Source: Bacteroidales bacterium UBA4417
GTDB lineage: Bacteria > Bacteroidota > Bacteroidia > Bacteroidales > UBA4417
Reading direction: 5' to 3'
Assembly: GCA_002389705.1 (NCBI GenBank)
Contig: DGQJ01000303.1
Location: forward strand, 2,967 to 11,803
DNA length: 8,837 nt
Position numbers and translations under genes: made by a program. Positions 1 through 6,127 of the stretch are shown piece after piece. How positions within the stretch are numbered: the stretch's first letter is position 1; each line of letters opens with the position of its first letter. Below the pieces are notes generated by a model. The model made no database searches, was not told the DNA's origin, and worked only from the letters and a program-made list of their open reading frames with translations.

Positions 1-1611
1 AAACTGGTCGAATGCGTTTCGCAGATCAATACAGGCGCCAAATACGATTCAAAAGTGTTTAAAAAGGCCGTGGGTCTGAACGGTGTAGGTACAAAAGCCG
101 TTAACGCACTTTCGAGCCATTTTACGGCCCAGGCCATACGCGATGGAAAAACCAATATCGTTGAGTTCAGAGGTGGTGAATTGATTAACGAAACCGGCGA
201 ACAGCCCACCGATCTGAGGAACGGAACTCTCATCACTTTTACACCTGATAGCCAGTTGTTTGGAAATTATCATTTCCTGAAAGAGTATATTGAGCAGATG
301 TTGTGGAATTATTGTTTCCTCAACAACGGGCTCACCATCGTTTTTAATAGTCAGCGGTTTCTTGCCAAAAACGGCTTACTCGATATGCTCGAGAAATCGA
401 ATAACGGCAATGCTATCAATTACCCGATTATTCACATCAAGGACGAGGACTTTGAATGTGCTTTTACACACAGCGCCAAACAATATGGCGAAGAATATTA
501 TTCGTTTGTAAACGGGCAGCATACAACACAGGGAGGTACGCACCTGGCGGCTTTTCGCGATGCACTTGTAAAAACCATCCGCGAATTTTTTGGTAAGGAT
601 TTTGAATACAGCGATATACGCTCATCCATTATTGCAGCCGTTAGTATAAAGGTAAGCGAACCGCTATTCGAATCGCAGACCAAAACAAAACTCGGCTCGC
701 AGCATATTGAACCGGGTGGCATTACCATCAACAAATTTATTACGGATATTCTGAAGAAGAAGCTGGATAACTTTCTTCACATGAATTCGGATACCGCCGA
801 AGCACTTTACCGCAAAATCCTTCAATCGGAAAAAGAACGCAAGGATATGGCGAGCATTAAAAAGCTGGCAAAGGAGAGTGTGAAAAAGGTAAGCCTTCAC
901 AACAAAAAACTTCGCGATTGCCGGCTGCATTACAACAGTAACGATGAGCGCCGGCTCGAAACAACGCTTTTCATTACTGAAGGTGATTCGGCAAGCGGTT
1001 CCATTACCAAATCGCGCGATGTGAACACCCAGGCTGTTTTCAGCCTTAAAGGGAAACCGCTGAACTGCTATGGCAAAAGCAAAAAAGTAGTTTACGAAAA
1101 CGAGGAATTCAATCTGCTGCAGGCAGCTCTGAATATTGAAGATGATATCGAAAACCTGCGATACAATAATATTGTGATTGCTACCGACGCCGATGTGGAT
1201 GGCATGCATATCCGGCTGTTGCTGCTTACTTTTTTCCTGCAGTTTTTCCCCGACCTGGTGAAATCAGGCCATGTTTATATTCTGCAGACTCCGCTTTTCA
1301 GGGTGAGGAACAAGAAAAAGACAAATTACTGCTATTCGGAGCAGGAGCGAATTGATGCCGTCAAGGAGTTGGGTCCAAACCCGGAAATAACACGTTTTAA
1401 GGGACTAGGTGAAATATCACCCGATGAATTCCGCCATTTTATCGGTGCCTCCATGCGCCTCGACCCGGTAATACTGAAGCATATTTCTGAAATTGAAGGA
1501 CTGCTTTCGTTTTATATGGGCAGCAATACTCCTGAGCGCCAGTTATTTATTATTGATAATCTTCGGAACGAAGGCGAAATTGAAGAAAAAATACTGGAAG
1601 AAGTTGCCTGA
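1..1611 (+). CDS. parE: DNA topoisomerase IV subunit B (ParE), 5' end outside the window
   Basis: This is the ATPase/TOPRIM subunit of a type IIA topoisomerase, which with ParC (subunit A) unlinks replicated chromosomes using ATP. The frame is open from base 1; the GTG at 55 is internal, because the 18 codons before it already read as family sequence. Of 536 visible residues, the ATP-lid motif [11 protein letters not shown] is at 25-35 and the ATP-contacting QTK loop at 226-228. The TOPRIM domain shows EGDSASGS (catalytic Glu327), KGKPLN at 350-355 and the metal-binding DADVD at 396-400. RFKGLGE at 465-471 is the usual C-terminal motif. Roughly 90 N-terminal residues of the GHKL ATPase are missing. 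The sequence matches Bacteroidetes ParE better than GyrB as I recall them, and it lacks the insert of some GyrB proteins; GyrB is the alternative. No parC follows: the next gene is convergent. The TGA stop is 22 bases before a terminator. Confidence 0.93.
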   Translation, partial: KLVECVSQINTGAKYDSKVFKKAVGLNGVGTKAVNALSSHFTAQAIRDGKTNIVEFRGGELINETGEQPTDLRNGTLITFTPDSQLFGNYHFLKEYIEQMLWNYCFLNNGLTIVFNSQRFLAKNGLLDMLEKSNNGNAINYPIIHIKDEDFECAFTHSAKQYGEEYYSFVNGQHTTQGGTHLAAFRDALVKTIREFFGKDFEYSDIRSSIIAAVSIKVSEPLFESQTKTKLGSQHIEPGGITINKFITDILKKKLDNFLHMNSDTAEALYRKILQSEKERKDMASIKKLAKESVKKVSLHNKKLRDCRLHYNSNDERRLETTLFITEGDSASGSITKSRDVNTQAVFSLKGKPLNCYGKSKKVVYENEEFNLLQAALNIEDDIENLRYNNIVIATDADVDGMHIRLLLLTFFLQFFPDLVKSGHVYILQTPLFRVRNKKKTNYCYSEQERIDAVKELGPNPEITRFKGLGEISPDEFRHFIGASMRLDPVILKHISEIEGLLSFYMGSNTPERQLFIIDNLRNEGEIEEKILEEVA

Positions 1612-1633
1612 GACCGCTTCGAGGTAACAAATT

Positions 1634-1667
1634 AAAAACCGGTTGATCAGATTGCCGGTTTTTTTTT
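1634..1667 (+). terminator. Rho-independent terminator of parE, probably bidirectional
   Basis: A 9-bp perfect stem (AAAAACCGG at 1634-1642 pairing with CCGGTTTTT at 1655-1663) encloses a 12-base loop, and the T-run continues to 1667 (nine Ts). It starts 22 bases after the parE stop. Read on the minus strand, the same stem is followed by TTTTTAATTT and lies about 40 bases after the nuclease stop, so it probably terminates both convergent transcripts. Confidence 0.85.
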
Positions 1668-1703
1668 GCCAATTTGCCCGAAAGGCTGACTAATGTAATG
1701 TTA

Positions 1704-2159
1704 TTACTTTTTATGTCTGAAATCCCAGGGAGCCACCGGATTGGGCTGGCTCCATAATCCAACTTTTTTAGCACGTGCCTCTGCTTCGAGCTGTGCCAGT
1801 TCGGGATCGTTGTTAAAGTCTTTATAATGCCAGGCAAGTCCTTTGCGGAGCAGTTCCTTGTTAATACAAACATCATTCACATACACAAAAGCAAGTGTAC
1901 GGCCGTAGGTATCAACGCCTACTTTTTCGACGCGCACACGTTTTTCGAAACACAATGCCACGGTAGCCATTTTAGCACTGTCGCCATAGGCTTGTTTCGG
2001 TTCAGGGCAGTCAATGCCTTCCAGCCGGACTATCTGCTGGGTTTTATCATCCAGTTTCACAACTATTGCATCGCCGCTTGTAACTCCGATTACCTTTGCT
2101 TTAAAGCTTTCGTTAGCCGGTAATAGGGTAAAAAGAAAAAGTATCCATAAAGTCTTCAT
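1704..2159 (-). CDS. Secreted thermonuclease-family (SNase-like) nuclease
   Basis: This is a staphylococcal-nuclease-fold protein, a family of Ca2+-dependent enzymes that cut DNA and RNA. The ATG at 2159 (151 aa) is preferred over an in-frame GTG one codon upstream. Residues 1-16 are a hydrophobic export signal, so the enzyme should act in the periplasm or outside. The catalytic set is intact by comparison with S. aureus nuclease: the calcium ligand Asp in SGDA (residue 30), Arg in VRLEGIDCPE (45), Asp50, Glu53, and Arg in YGRTLAFVY (87). The C-terminal helix region (ELLRKGLAW, then EAEARAKKVGLW) is typical. Cys replaces the usual Thr after Asp50. The length equals a single OB-fold nuclease with no extra domain. 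It lies 62 bases downstream of the lipoprotein gene on the same strand and may be co-transcribed with it. The family call is firm; substrate and role (nutrient scavenging, biofilm DNA, defence) are not shown. Confidence 0.88.
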   Translation of the reverse strand: MKTLWILFLFTLLPANESFKAKVIGVTSGDAIVVKLDDKTQQIVRLEGIDCPEPKQAYGDSAKMATVALCFEKRVRVEKVGVDTYGRTLAFVYVNDVCINKELLRKGLAWHYKDFNNDPELAQLEAEARAKKVGLWSQPNPVAPWDFRHKK

Positions 2160-2221
2160 CACTTATTTTTTTTACAAATGAAACTTTAGATGTTTATTAA
2201 CTGAGCTACTATGCCGGTATC

Positions 2222-2665
2222 TTATTTTTTATCAGCATCAGACGAAGCAGCCGGTTTTGTCTTTGATTCCGGCGATGGACTGTTGGGCTCGTATGTTTTT
2301 TTATGCTGCCAGCAGTATTTCGATCCTTCAATGGCTGGTCGGCTGCATCTTTTCCCCGAACTTGTTAGTGCCTGGCATTGCCAGTCGTTGGCAGGTTTAG
2401 CAACCACCATTTCTGTTTGAGATGCAGGCGCAGCTATTGCAACTGCAGTTTTTGACTTTTGCGGCTGCGCTGTGCTTAAATTAACAAGCTCGTTTTCAAT
2501 CCAGGTAAATTCTTCGTCCAGTGTTTTGTTCTGTTGTGATAATGTATCAATGATCCTGGCAAGAGAATCGATTTTGGCTGAAAGCACTTTAACCTCTTGA
2601 TTAGGAAACATGGAGCAGGAACTCAGTACACTGATAACCAGGGCAAGGATAAATGTGTGTTTCAT
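2222..2665 (-). CDS. Lipoprotein with leucine-zipper coiled coil and Cys3-His motif
   Basis: The 147-aa protein starts with a type II signal peptide and lipobox LSSC, giving lipidated Cys17, so it should be anchored in the envelope. Residues 28-63 form a near-perfect heptad coiled coil: d positions are L28, L35, L42, L49, I56, L63, and a positions are I32, I39, N46, F53, L60. A buried Asn at an a position is typical of parallel dimeric zippers. An Ala/Pro/Ser-rich linker follows. Then comes CQALTSSGKRC...YCWQH at 97-121 with spacing C-x9-C-x10-C-x2-H, likely a small metal-binding knuckle. I recall this motif as DUF5763-like, widespread in Bacteroidetes; the number is from memory. The tail (124-147) is Pro/Ser/Lys-rich and disordered. 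The gene sits directly upstream of the nuclease gene, which suggests a shared job. Function is unknown. Confidence 0.85.
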   Translation of the reverse strand: MKHTFILALVISVLSSCSMFPNQEVKVLSAKIDSLARIIDTLSQQNKTLDEEFTWIENELVNLSTAQPQKSKTAVAIAAPASQTEMVVAKPANDWQCQALTSSGKRCSRPAIEGSKYCWQHKKTYEPNSPSPESKTKPAASSDADKK

Positions 2666-2789
2666 GGTTAGGTTGTTTTAAGATTTGAGTGCTAAACCGT
2701 TCAATCGGAAACTTCAGGGCCTTTTTTATTGAATGGAACAACTAATTAAGGGTAAAGTTGTAAAAGCCGGTTCGTGGTTTTTTAGATGA

Positions 2790-2841
2790 ACTCATTTTTA
2801 GGAGTCCTGAATCCGGTTTTTCGATGAGCCAAAAAATGAGT
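2790..2841. repeat. 10-bp perfect inverted repeat with 32-bp spacer
   Basis: ACTCATTTTT at 2790-2799 is the exact reverse complement of AAAAATGAGT at 2832-2841. In a long leader of the minus-strand lipoprotein mRNA it could fold as a hairpin, or it could be the edge of a degraded repeat. It is AT-rich, so chance is not excluded. Confidence 0.5.
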
Positions 2842-2882
2842 GTAGCGAAGCGAATTGTCGCAGGGCTCAACAGCATGAACAG

Positions 2883-2890
2883 CAAATATA
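2883..2890 (-). promoter_or_regulatory. Possible -7 promoter box for the lipoprotein gene
   Basis: On the minus strand this reads TATATTTG, matching the Bacteroidetes -7 consensus TAnnTTTG. No good -33 TTTG is seen at the expected distance, and the surrounding sequence is AT-rich. If real, it gives a leader of about 210 bases containing the inverted repeat at 2790-2841. Confidence 0.22.
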
Positions 2891-2932
2891 AATAATATAT
2901 CTGCAATTAAAAATCTTAATATTTACACAAGA

Positions 2933-2942
2933 CCAGGCCTGG
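2933..2942. repeat. Perfect 10-bp palindrome CCAGGCCTGG
   Basis: This GC-rich palindrome stands alone in AT-rich intergenic DNA between the DUF2752 gene and the lipoprotein gene. It could be a protein-binding site. It lacks a T-run and a loop, so it is not a standard terminator. Confidence 0.4.
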
Positions 2943-3037
2943 AAATGATATTTCTTAATCTATTGTTAAACAAGGATTTCGTAATTTTCGGGTGGGTGCA
3001 AATCTCTTCTTTTCGTCAGTTATTCATCTGTTTATTT

Positions 3038-3406
3038 TTACCAGGAAATAATATTTCTCATAATCCACCATAATACAATGAGCAACAGGTAGATTCTGAT
3101 TGTAAGAGTGCTATGACAAAATACGCGTAACTTCTGAAACCTGTTACCCTCATCGAACCACTGAAGAAATACCAGGGAAAACAAATAGGGGAATGAAATC
3201 AGTAGAAATGGATTATGTGCAAAAGCAGCAGCAAAATCGAGGTGTAATAACTGGTGTAGCGCTCTCTGCGATCCGCATGCCGGGCACTGCCTTCCTGTAA
3301 TCAGGAAGAAATAACACTTTGGCATCCATGAAGTGTGTTCCGGATTTAGAAAATATAGAATGATGGCTGCTCCAATTATAAAAGATATGATTACCAGTTT
3401 TTTCAC
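3038..3406 (-). CDS. DUF2752 family membrane protein
   Basis: This small integral membrane protein of the DUF2752 family has no known biochemical function. The start is taken as GTG at 3406, giving 122 aa. The longer frame from 3484 would overlap the upstream CD225 gene by 82 bases, and its extra residues look like a shadow of that gene. Residues 3-20 form a first membrane helix. The family core follows: Cys31, then TGRQCPACGSQRAL with Cys41, Cys44 and Arg48, and HNPFLL with Asn65-Pro66. Two more hydrophobic segments lie at about 66-82 and 100-119. The CPxCG pair with the upstream Cys could bind metal or form disulfides. The GTG overlaps the TGA of the CD225 gene (GTGA at 3403-3406), which implies translational coupling. 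From memory, DUF2752 genes often sit beside CD225 or TM2 genes in Bacteroidetes, so an accessory role to that membrane protein is likely. Confidence 0.85.
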   Translation of the reverse strand: MKKLVIISFIIGAAIILYFLNPEHTSWMPKCYFFLITGRQCPACGSQRALHQLLHLDFAAAFAHNPFLLISFPYLFSLVFLQWFDEGNRFQKLRVFCHSTLTIRIYLLLIVLWWIMRNIISW

Positions 3407-3909
3407 TGGCTGATCGCTCCCAGAAATCCGCCAATAAACGCAATTATAAAAACCACTATTCCAAGGCCTAAGGAAATAAAGCACCAGGTTTTTGCATTTT
3501 TAGCAGCATTATTCGCTCCTGCATAATCTTTCATATCCCATAAATTATTTACACGGCTCGAATAAACAATGGCTACAATGCCCGATGGAACGCAACATAA
3601 TACTGTGGCCAGTATCGACCAAACCAGGAAATTATCAGGTTTTGGCTGGTGATAATAAGTTGCTGAAGCAGAAGCTGCCTGGTATGAGGGAGGCGTAGGT
3701 CCCGCTACCGGGGGAGGTGGAACTGCGCCATCCGGCATTGCAGGGGGGAACAACCAGGTCAGCTCCGGAACAGCCCGGGCCTGTAACCATGCATCCATGC
3801 CTTGTGTCCAGACCAACGTGTTGGCAGTTACGCCCAAACTACTAAGCTCAGCAGCTTCAACAGGTCCTTGCTGCTGGTTATTTGCATCCAGGTAATAGAA
3901 TTTTGCCAT
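3403..3909 (-). CDS. GYF_2 (DUF4339)-CD225 (dispanin/IFITM-like) membrane protein
   Basis: This 168-aa protein has three parts. Residues 3-54 are a GYF_2 domain with the landmarks QQQGPV, TLVWTQGM and W41. Residues 55-91 are a Pro/Ala-rich linker including PPPP at 64-67. Residues 92-166 are a CD225 domain: DNFLVWSILATVLCCVPSG starts the first, hairpin-like membrane segment, a conserved cytosolic loop follows (Ser117-Arg119, then DYAGANNAAKNAKTW at 128-142), and a second helix spans 144-166. The vicinal Cys105-Cys106 matches the position palmitoylated in eukaryotic IFITM proteins. In animals the family stiffens or remodels membranes and blocks virus fusion; bacterial roles are unknown. ATG at 3909 places the GYF_2 domain right at the N-terminus, as in both upstream paralogues. 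It lies 36 bases after the GRAM-like gene and overlaps the DUF2752 gene by four bases. Domain calls are firm, function open. Confidence 0.9.
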   Translation of the reverse strand: MAKFYYLDANNQQQGPVEAAELSSLGVTANTLVWTQGMDAWLQARAVPELTWLFPPAMPDGAVPPPPVAGPTPPSYQAASASATYYHQPKPDNFLVWSILATVLCCVPSGIVAIVYSSRVNNLWDMKDYAGANNAAKNAKTWCFISLGLGIVVFIIAFIGGFLGAISQ

Positions 3910-3945
3910 TGTGAGATTATTATTGTTAAAACTTGTTTTTGAACA

Positions 3946-4581
3946 TTATTGGTGATTTTGTGAACGCTGATTTTCAATTGCTGTTTTCCAGATTGTTCTT
4001 TTGTAAACAACAAATTTTTCTGTTTTCCCTTCAAAAAGTTTAAGAGCCAGCCCGTTGGGTACCAGTCCCAATGTGTTGTAAAAGTTCACTTCCTCTATTT
4101 TGCTGAGCTCAATTTCAAGCACATGGTTTTGGATGTTCAGGCTATGAGATTTAAACTGTATTTTATTCCGGTACAGAACCAGATTGCCTCCTACACTTTC
4201 GCCATTCAGGAAATGGTTAGCCTTGCCTGAATAAACAACGGCATTGTTTTCTTGATCCTGGGGTTCAATTTGAGATGGAGGTATATAAGGTGGTGGCATG
4301 ATTTTATCTGCCGGCAAAGTCGGTATGCCTACATCTGCTGTTGGTTTGGGCTCATTGCGGTTGGGCCCGGGCATACCTACGGGAACAGGTGGTGGGGTAG
4401 TTGCAGGCAAAGGTGGAGGAAATAATCCGGCTAATTCTGAGAGTGCGCCTGCATGCTTCCAGTTATCCATGCCTTGCCGCCAAACCAGCGTCGATTGGTT
4501 GACACCATGTTTGGTCAACTCGTTTTTATCGACCGGGCCTTGTTGATTGTTTTGCTTGTCGGTATAAAAGTACGGGTCCAT
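3946..4581 (-). CDS. GYF_2 (DUF4339)-proline-rich-GRAM/PH-like protein
   Basis: This 211-aa protein is soluble, with no signal peptide or membrane helix. Residues 3-54 are a GYF_2 domain (QQGPV, TLVWRQGM, W41). Over the first 56 residues it matches the CD225 protein ungapped at 30 positions, so the two are recent paralogues there. Residues 55-110 are a low-complexity linker with several PPP runs (PPPLP, PPPVP, MPPPYIPP). Residues 113-200 resemble a GRAM or bacterial PH-like domain: a short strand with YSGKANHF, then GGNLVLYRNKIQFKS, then IELSKIEEVNFY, then ALKLFEGKTEKFVVY and a closing helix with W and AIE. Such folds often bind phosphoinositides or other lipids in eukaryotes, so recruitment to the membrane is an inference. 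It lies 56 bases downstream of the WG-repeat paralogue and 36 upstream of the CD225 paralogue, in an apparent operon. The GYF_2 part is certain; the GRAM call rests on pattern only. Confidence 0.83.
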   Translation of the reverse strand: MDPYFYTDKQNNQQGPVDKNELTKHGVNQSTLVWRQGMDNWKHAGALSELAGLFPPPLPATTPPPVPVGMPGPNRNEPKPTADVGIPTLPADKIMPPPYIPPSQIEPQDQENNAVVYSGKANHFLNGESVGGNLVLYRNKIQFKSHSLNIQNHVLEIELSKIEEVNFYNTLGLVPNGLALKLFEGKTEKFVVYKRTIWKTAIENQRSQNHQ

Positions 4582-4637
4582 AGGTTAGGAATTAATATTT
4601 CATCTGAGTGAGCCGGTTTTAGATATTTAGCTTAAAA

Positions 4638-5672
4638 TCAATATTCATCATATTCCGATCTTAATAATTTACCGTCGAAGTCATAATAATCGGTTTTATA
4701 ATCATTACGGGCTTTTATATAGCCGGAACTGAAATAAGTCGAAATGCTTTTATATTCGCAGGGCACGATAAGCTGCGCATTTTTATCAATCAGCCCCCAT
4801 TTACCACCGAAGATATCATTATCACTATCCTCAGAGCCGCCGATATTTATTTTGGAGCAGCCGGTGGTTTCATTTTTCGTACAGATGTAAGAGTATTCGC
4901 ATGGCAGCACAGCTTCCCCATCAAGGTTAAAAATACCATGAAGGTCTTCTTTTTCAGCCAGTAGTAAAGGTGTATCGGTTTCGCGTTCGTGCCAGATATT
5001 TAGTTGGTCGTATTTAAAAGGCATGATTTCTTCGCCAGAAAAATTGATAAGTCCATAATGATCCTTTTTTGCTATAAAACGGTACGGCAGATCACCATGC
5101 CAGTAATCAACATCATTACCATCTTTATCAATAGGAGTGAGATAATCGTAAACACAGGGAAGCTGGGTGAATCCGAATTTATTCATAAGGCCCATATTCC
5201 CGTTTCTGTATACTCTGCAATAGCCGGTATCAAACCTGCTTGTATTGTTAAAATAGATAATAGAAATAACTGATGATATGAGAAATGGTAAGCTTAGAAA
5301 GAATGCATTGCGGAACTGGTGCCTGAATTTTTTTAGCAGGAAAAACAACATCGTTAGTACCGATATTACTACTACCGGGATCGGGATATAGTAAGCATAG
5401 GTGTCGAATGCAGATGCTATCAATGCAGTTAAAGGAATGGCAAGTAATGAGAGCACTATCGTCATCACTACAGCAATAACAATAAGGATTGGCAGGCTCA
5501 GGAACGACGATTTGAAAAATTTCCTGAGCTCGGGAATGCTGTGGGCTTCCTGCCAGTTGCTCATGCCTTCGCACCAAACCATTGTGTTTCTTTTAATCCC
5601 GTTTACTTTGAAAGCTTCAGGCGCAACCGGACCCGATTGCTGACCATTTTGATTAATAAAAAAGTACTGCAT
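4638..5672 (-). CDS. GYF_2 (DUF4339)-three-helix membrane-WG repeat protein
   Basis: This is the first gene of the cluster, 344 aa. Residues 2-52 are a GYF_2 domain (QQSGPV, NTMVWCEGM, W40, IPEL). Three hydrophobic segments at about 57-88, 94-113 and 123-141 anchor it in the membrane. The rest is a WG-repeat (KWG-type) beta domain. Successive units of about 22 residues, interrupted by longer acidic loops, are at 157-178 (GLMNKFG..LPCVYDYL), 203-224 (YGLINFSGEEIMPFKYDQL), 242-263 (HGIFNLDGEAVLPCEYSYI) and 290-311 (KWGLIDKNAQLIVPCEYKSI), with a last degenerate one at 326-344 (YDFDGKLLRSEYDEY). WG repeats are thought to be protein-interaction scaffolds. Three helices put the GYF_2 and WG ends on opposite sides of the membrane, plausibly GYF_2 inside and WG in the periplasm; that topology is inferred. 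The likely promoter is upstream at 5831-5838. Confidence 0.87.
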   Translation of the reverse strand: MQYFFINQNGQQSGPVAPEAFKVNGIKRNTMVWCEGMSNWQEAHSIPELRKFFKSSFLSLPILIVIAVVMTIVLSLLAIPLTALIASAFDTYAYYIPIPVVVISVLTMLFFLLKKFRHQFRNAFFLSLPFLISSVISIIYFNNTSRFDTGYCRVYRNGNMGLMNKFGFTQLPCVYDYLTPIDKDGNDVDYWHGDLPYRFIAKKDHYGLINFSGEEIMPFKYDQLNIWHERETDTPLLLAEKEDLHGIFNLDGEAVLPCEYSYICTKNETTGCSKINIGGSEDSDNDIFGGKWGLIDKNAQLIVPCEYKSISTYFSSGYIKARNDYKTDYYDFDGKLLRSEYDEY

Positions 5673-6127
5673 TGTATTTTAGATTTGTATTAAATTCTTG
5701 TCTTCATGAATTTTCATAGTTATTTCTCTAGGTAAGTCCTGAGTTTCACTTTTGCAGGTGTAAAAAGTATTGTAACTTTTTGATTTTCAATTTACCCGTA
5801 TTGAAGTTGGATTGCATCAATATGGTTATTCAAATATAGAAAAAAAATAATTATGAAAAAGAAACAGATGTTTTATTCACTTTACGATTTGTATCAGTCA
5901 GATTTTGTCGTATTGATTAGAATTACAGGTGTTTAACGGATTGAATAACAATAATCTGTATTGTGAATCATTTGAGTTGACAGCTAATATTAATCAGTTG
6001 GATGTAAATCTGATGAATATAGTTCAACCTGAGTATTGTTCATCACTGTATGTGCTGTTTAAATCAAATTATAAAAACTGATGCGATTGGAATAATATCG
6101 TTTGACAGGCAGATATGTCTTGATATA
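5673..6127. other. Intergenic region, 455 bp
   Basis: This AT-rich stretch lies between the MORN gene (ending at 6128) and the first gene of the GYF_2 cluster (starting at 5672). It contains a candidate minus-strand promoter (5831-5838) and a weak 7-bp AT stem (5762-5768 with 5775-5781) in the inferred leader. A 27-codon plus-strand frame (5853-5936) has no supporting features. I recognise no RNA gene. Confidence 0.65.
5831..5838 (-). promoter_or_regulatory. Candidate promoter -7 box for the GYF_2/CD225/DUF2752 cluster
   Basis: On the minus strand this reads TATATTTG, a full match to the Bacteroidetes -7 consensus TAnnTTTG, and it is the only such match between 5673 and 5860. Transcription would start near 5824 and give a leader of about 150 bases. 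No clear -33 TTTG is seen at 19-21 bases, so the call is tentative. Confidence 0.35.

Larger units (their letters stand above)
2666..3037. other. Intergenic region, 372 bp
   Basis: No convincing gene is present. The region holds the upstream sequence of the lipoprotein gene, a 10-bp inverted repeat (2790-2841), a possible minus-strand -7 box (2883-2890) and a perfect 10-bp palindrome (2933-2942). A 23-codon reading frame on the plus strand (2824-2895) is too short to support alone. I see no clear terminator for the gene ending at 3038. Confidence 0.7.

Noticed and set aside
664..1209. Long minus-strand frame (181 codons) inside parE
   Set aside because: It is antisense to a strongly conserved TOPRIM region, has no recognisable domain, and its composition mirrors the parE codons.
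3407..3484. N-terminal extension of the DUF2752 protein
   Set aside because: It lies in the CD225 coding region in another frame and lacks family features; the GTG at 3406 is the better start.
5762..5781. AT-rich stem AAAAAGT/ACTTTTT in the leader of the GYF_2 cluster
   Set aside because: Only one G-C pair, so it is weak as a terminator or attenuator; likely chance.
5853..5936. 27-codon plus-strand frame (starts MKKKQ) divergent from the GYF_2 cluster
   Set aside because: No promoter, hydrophobic segment or known peptide pattern; frames this short are expected by chance in AT-rich DNA.
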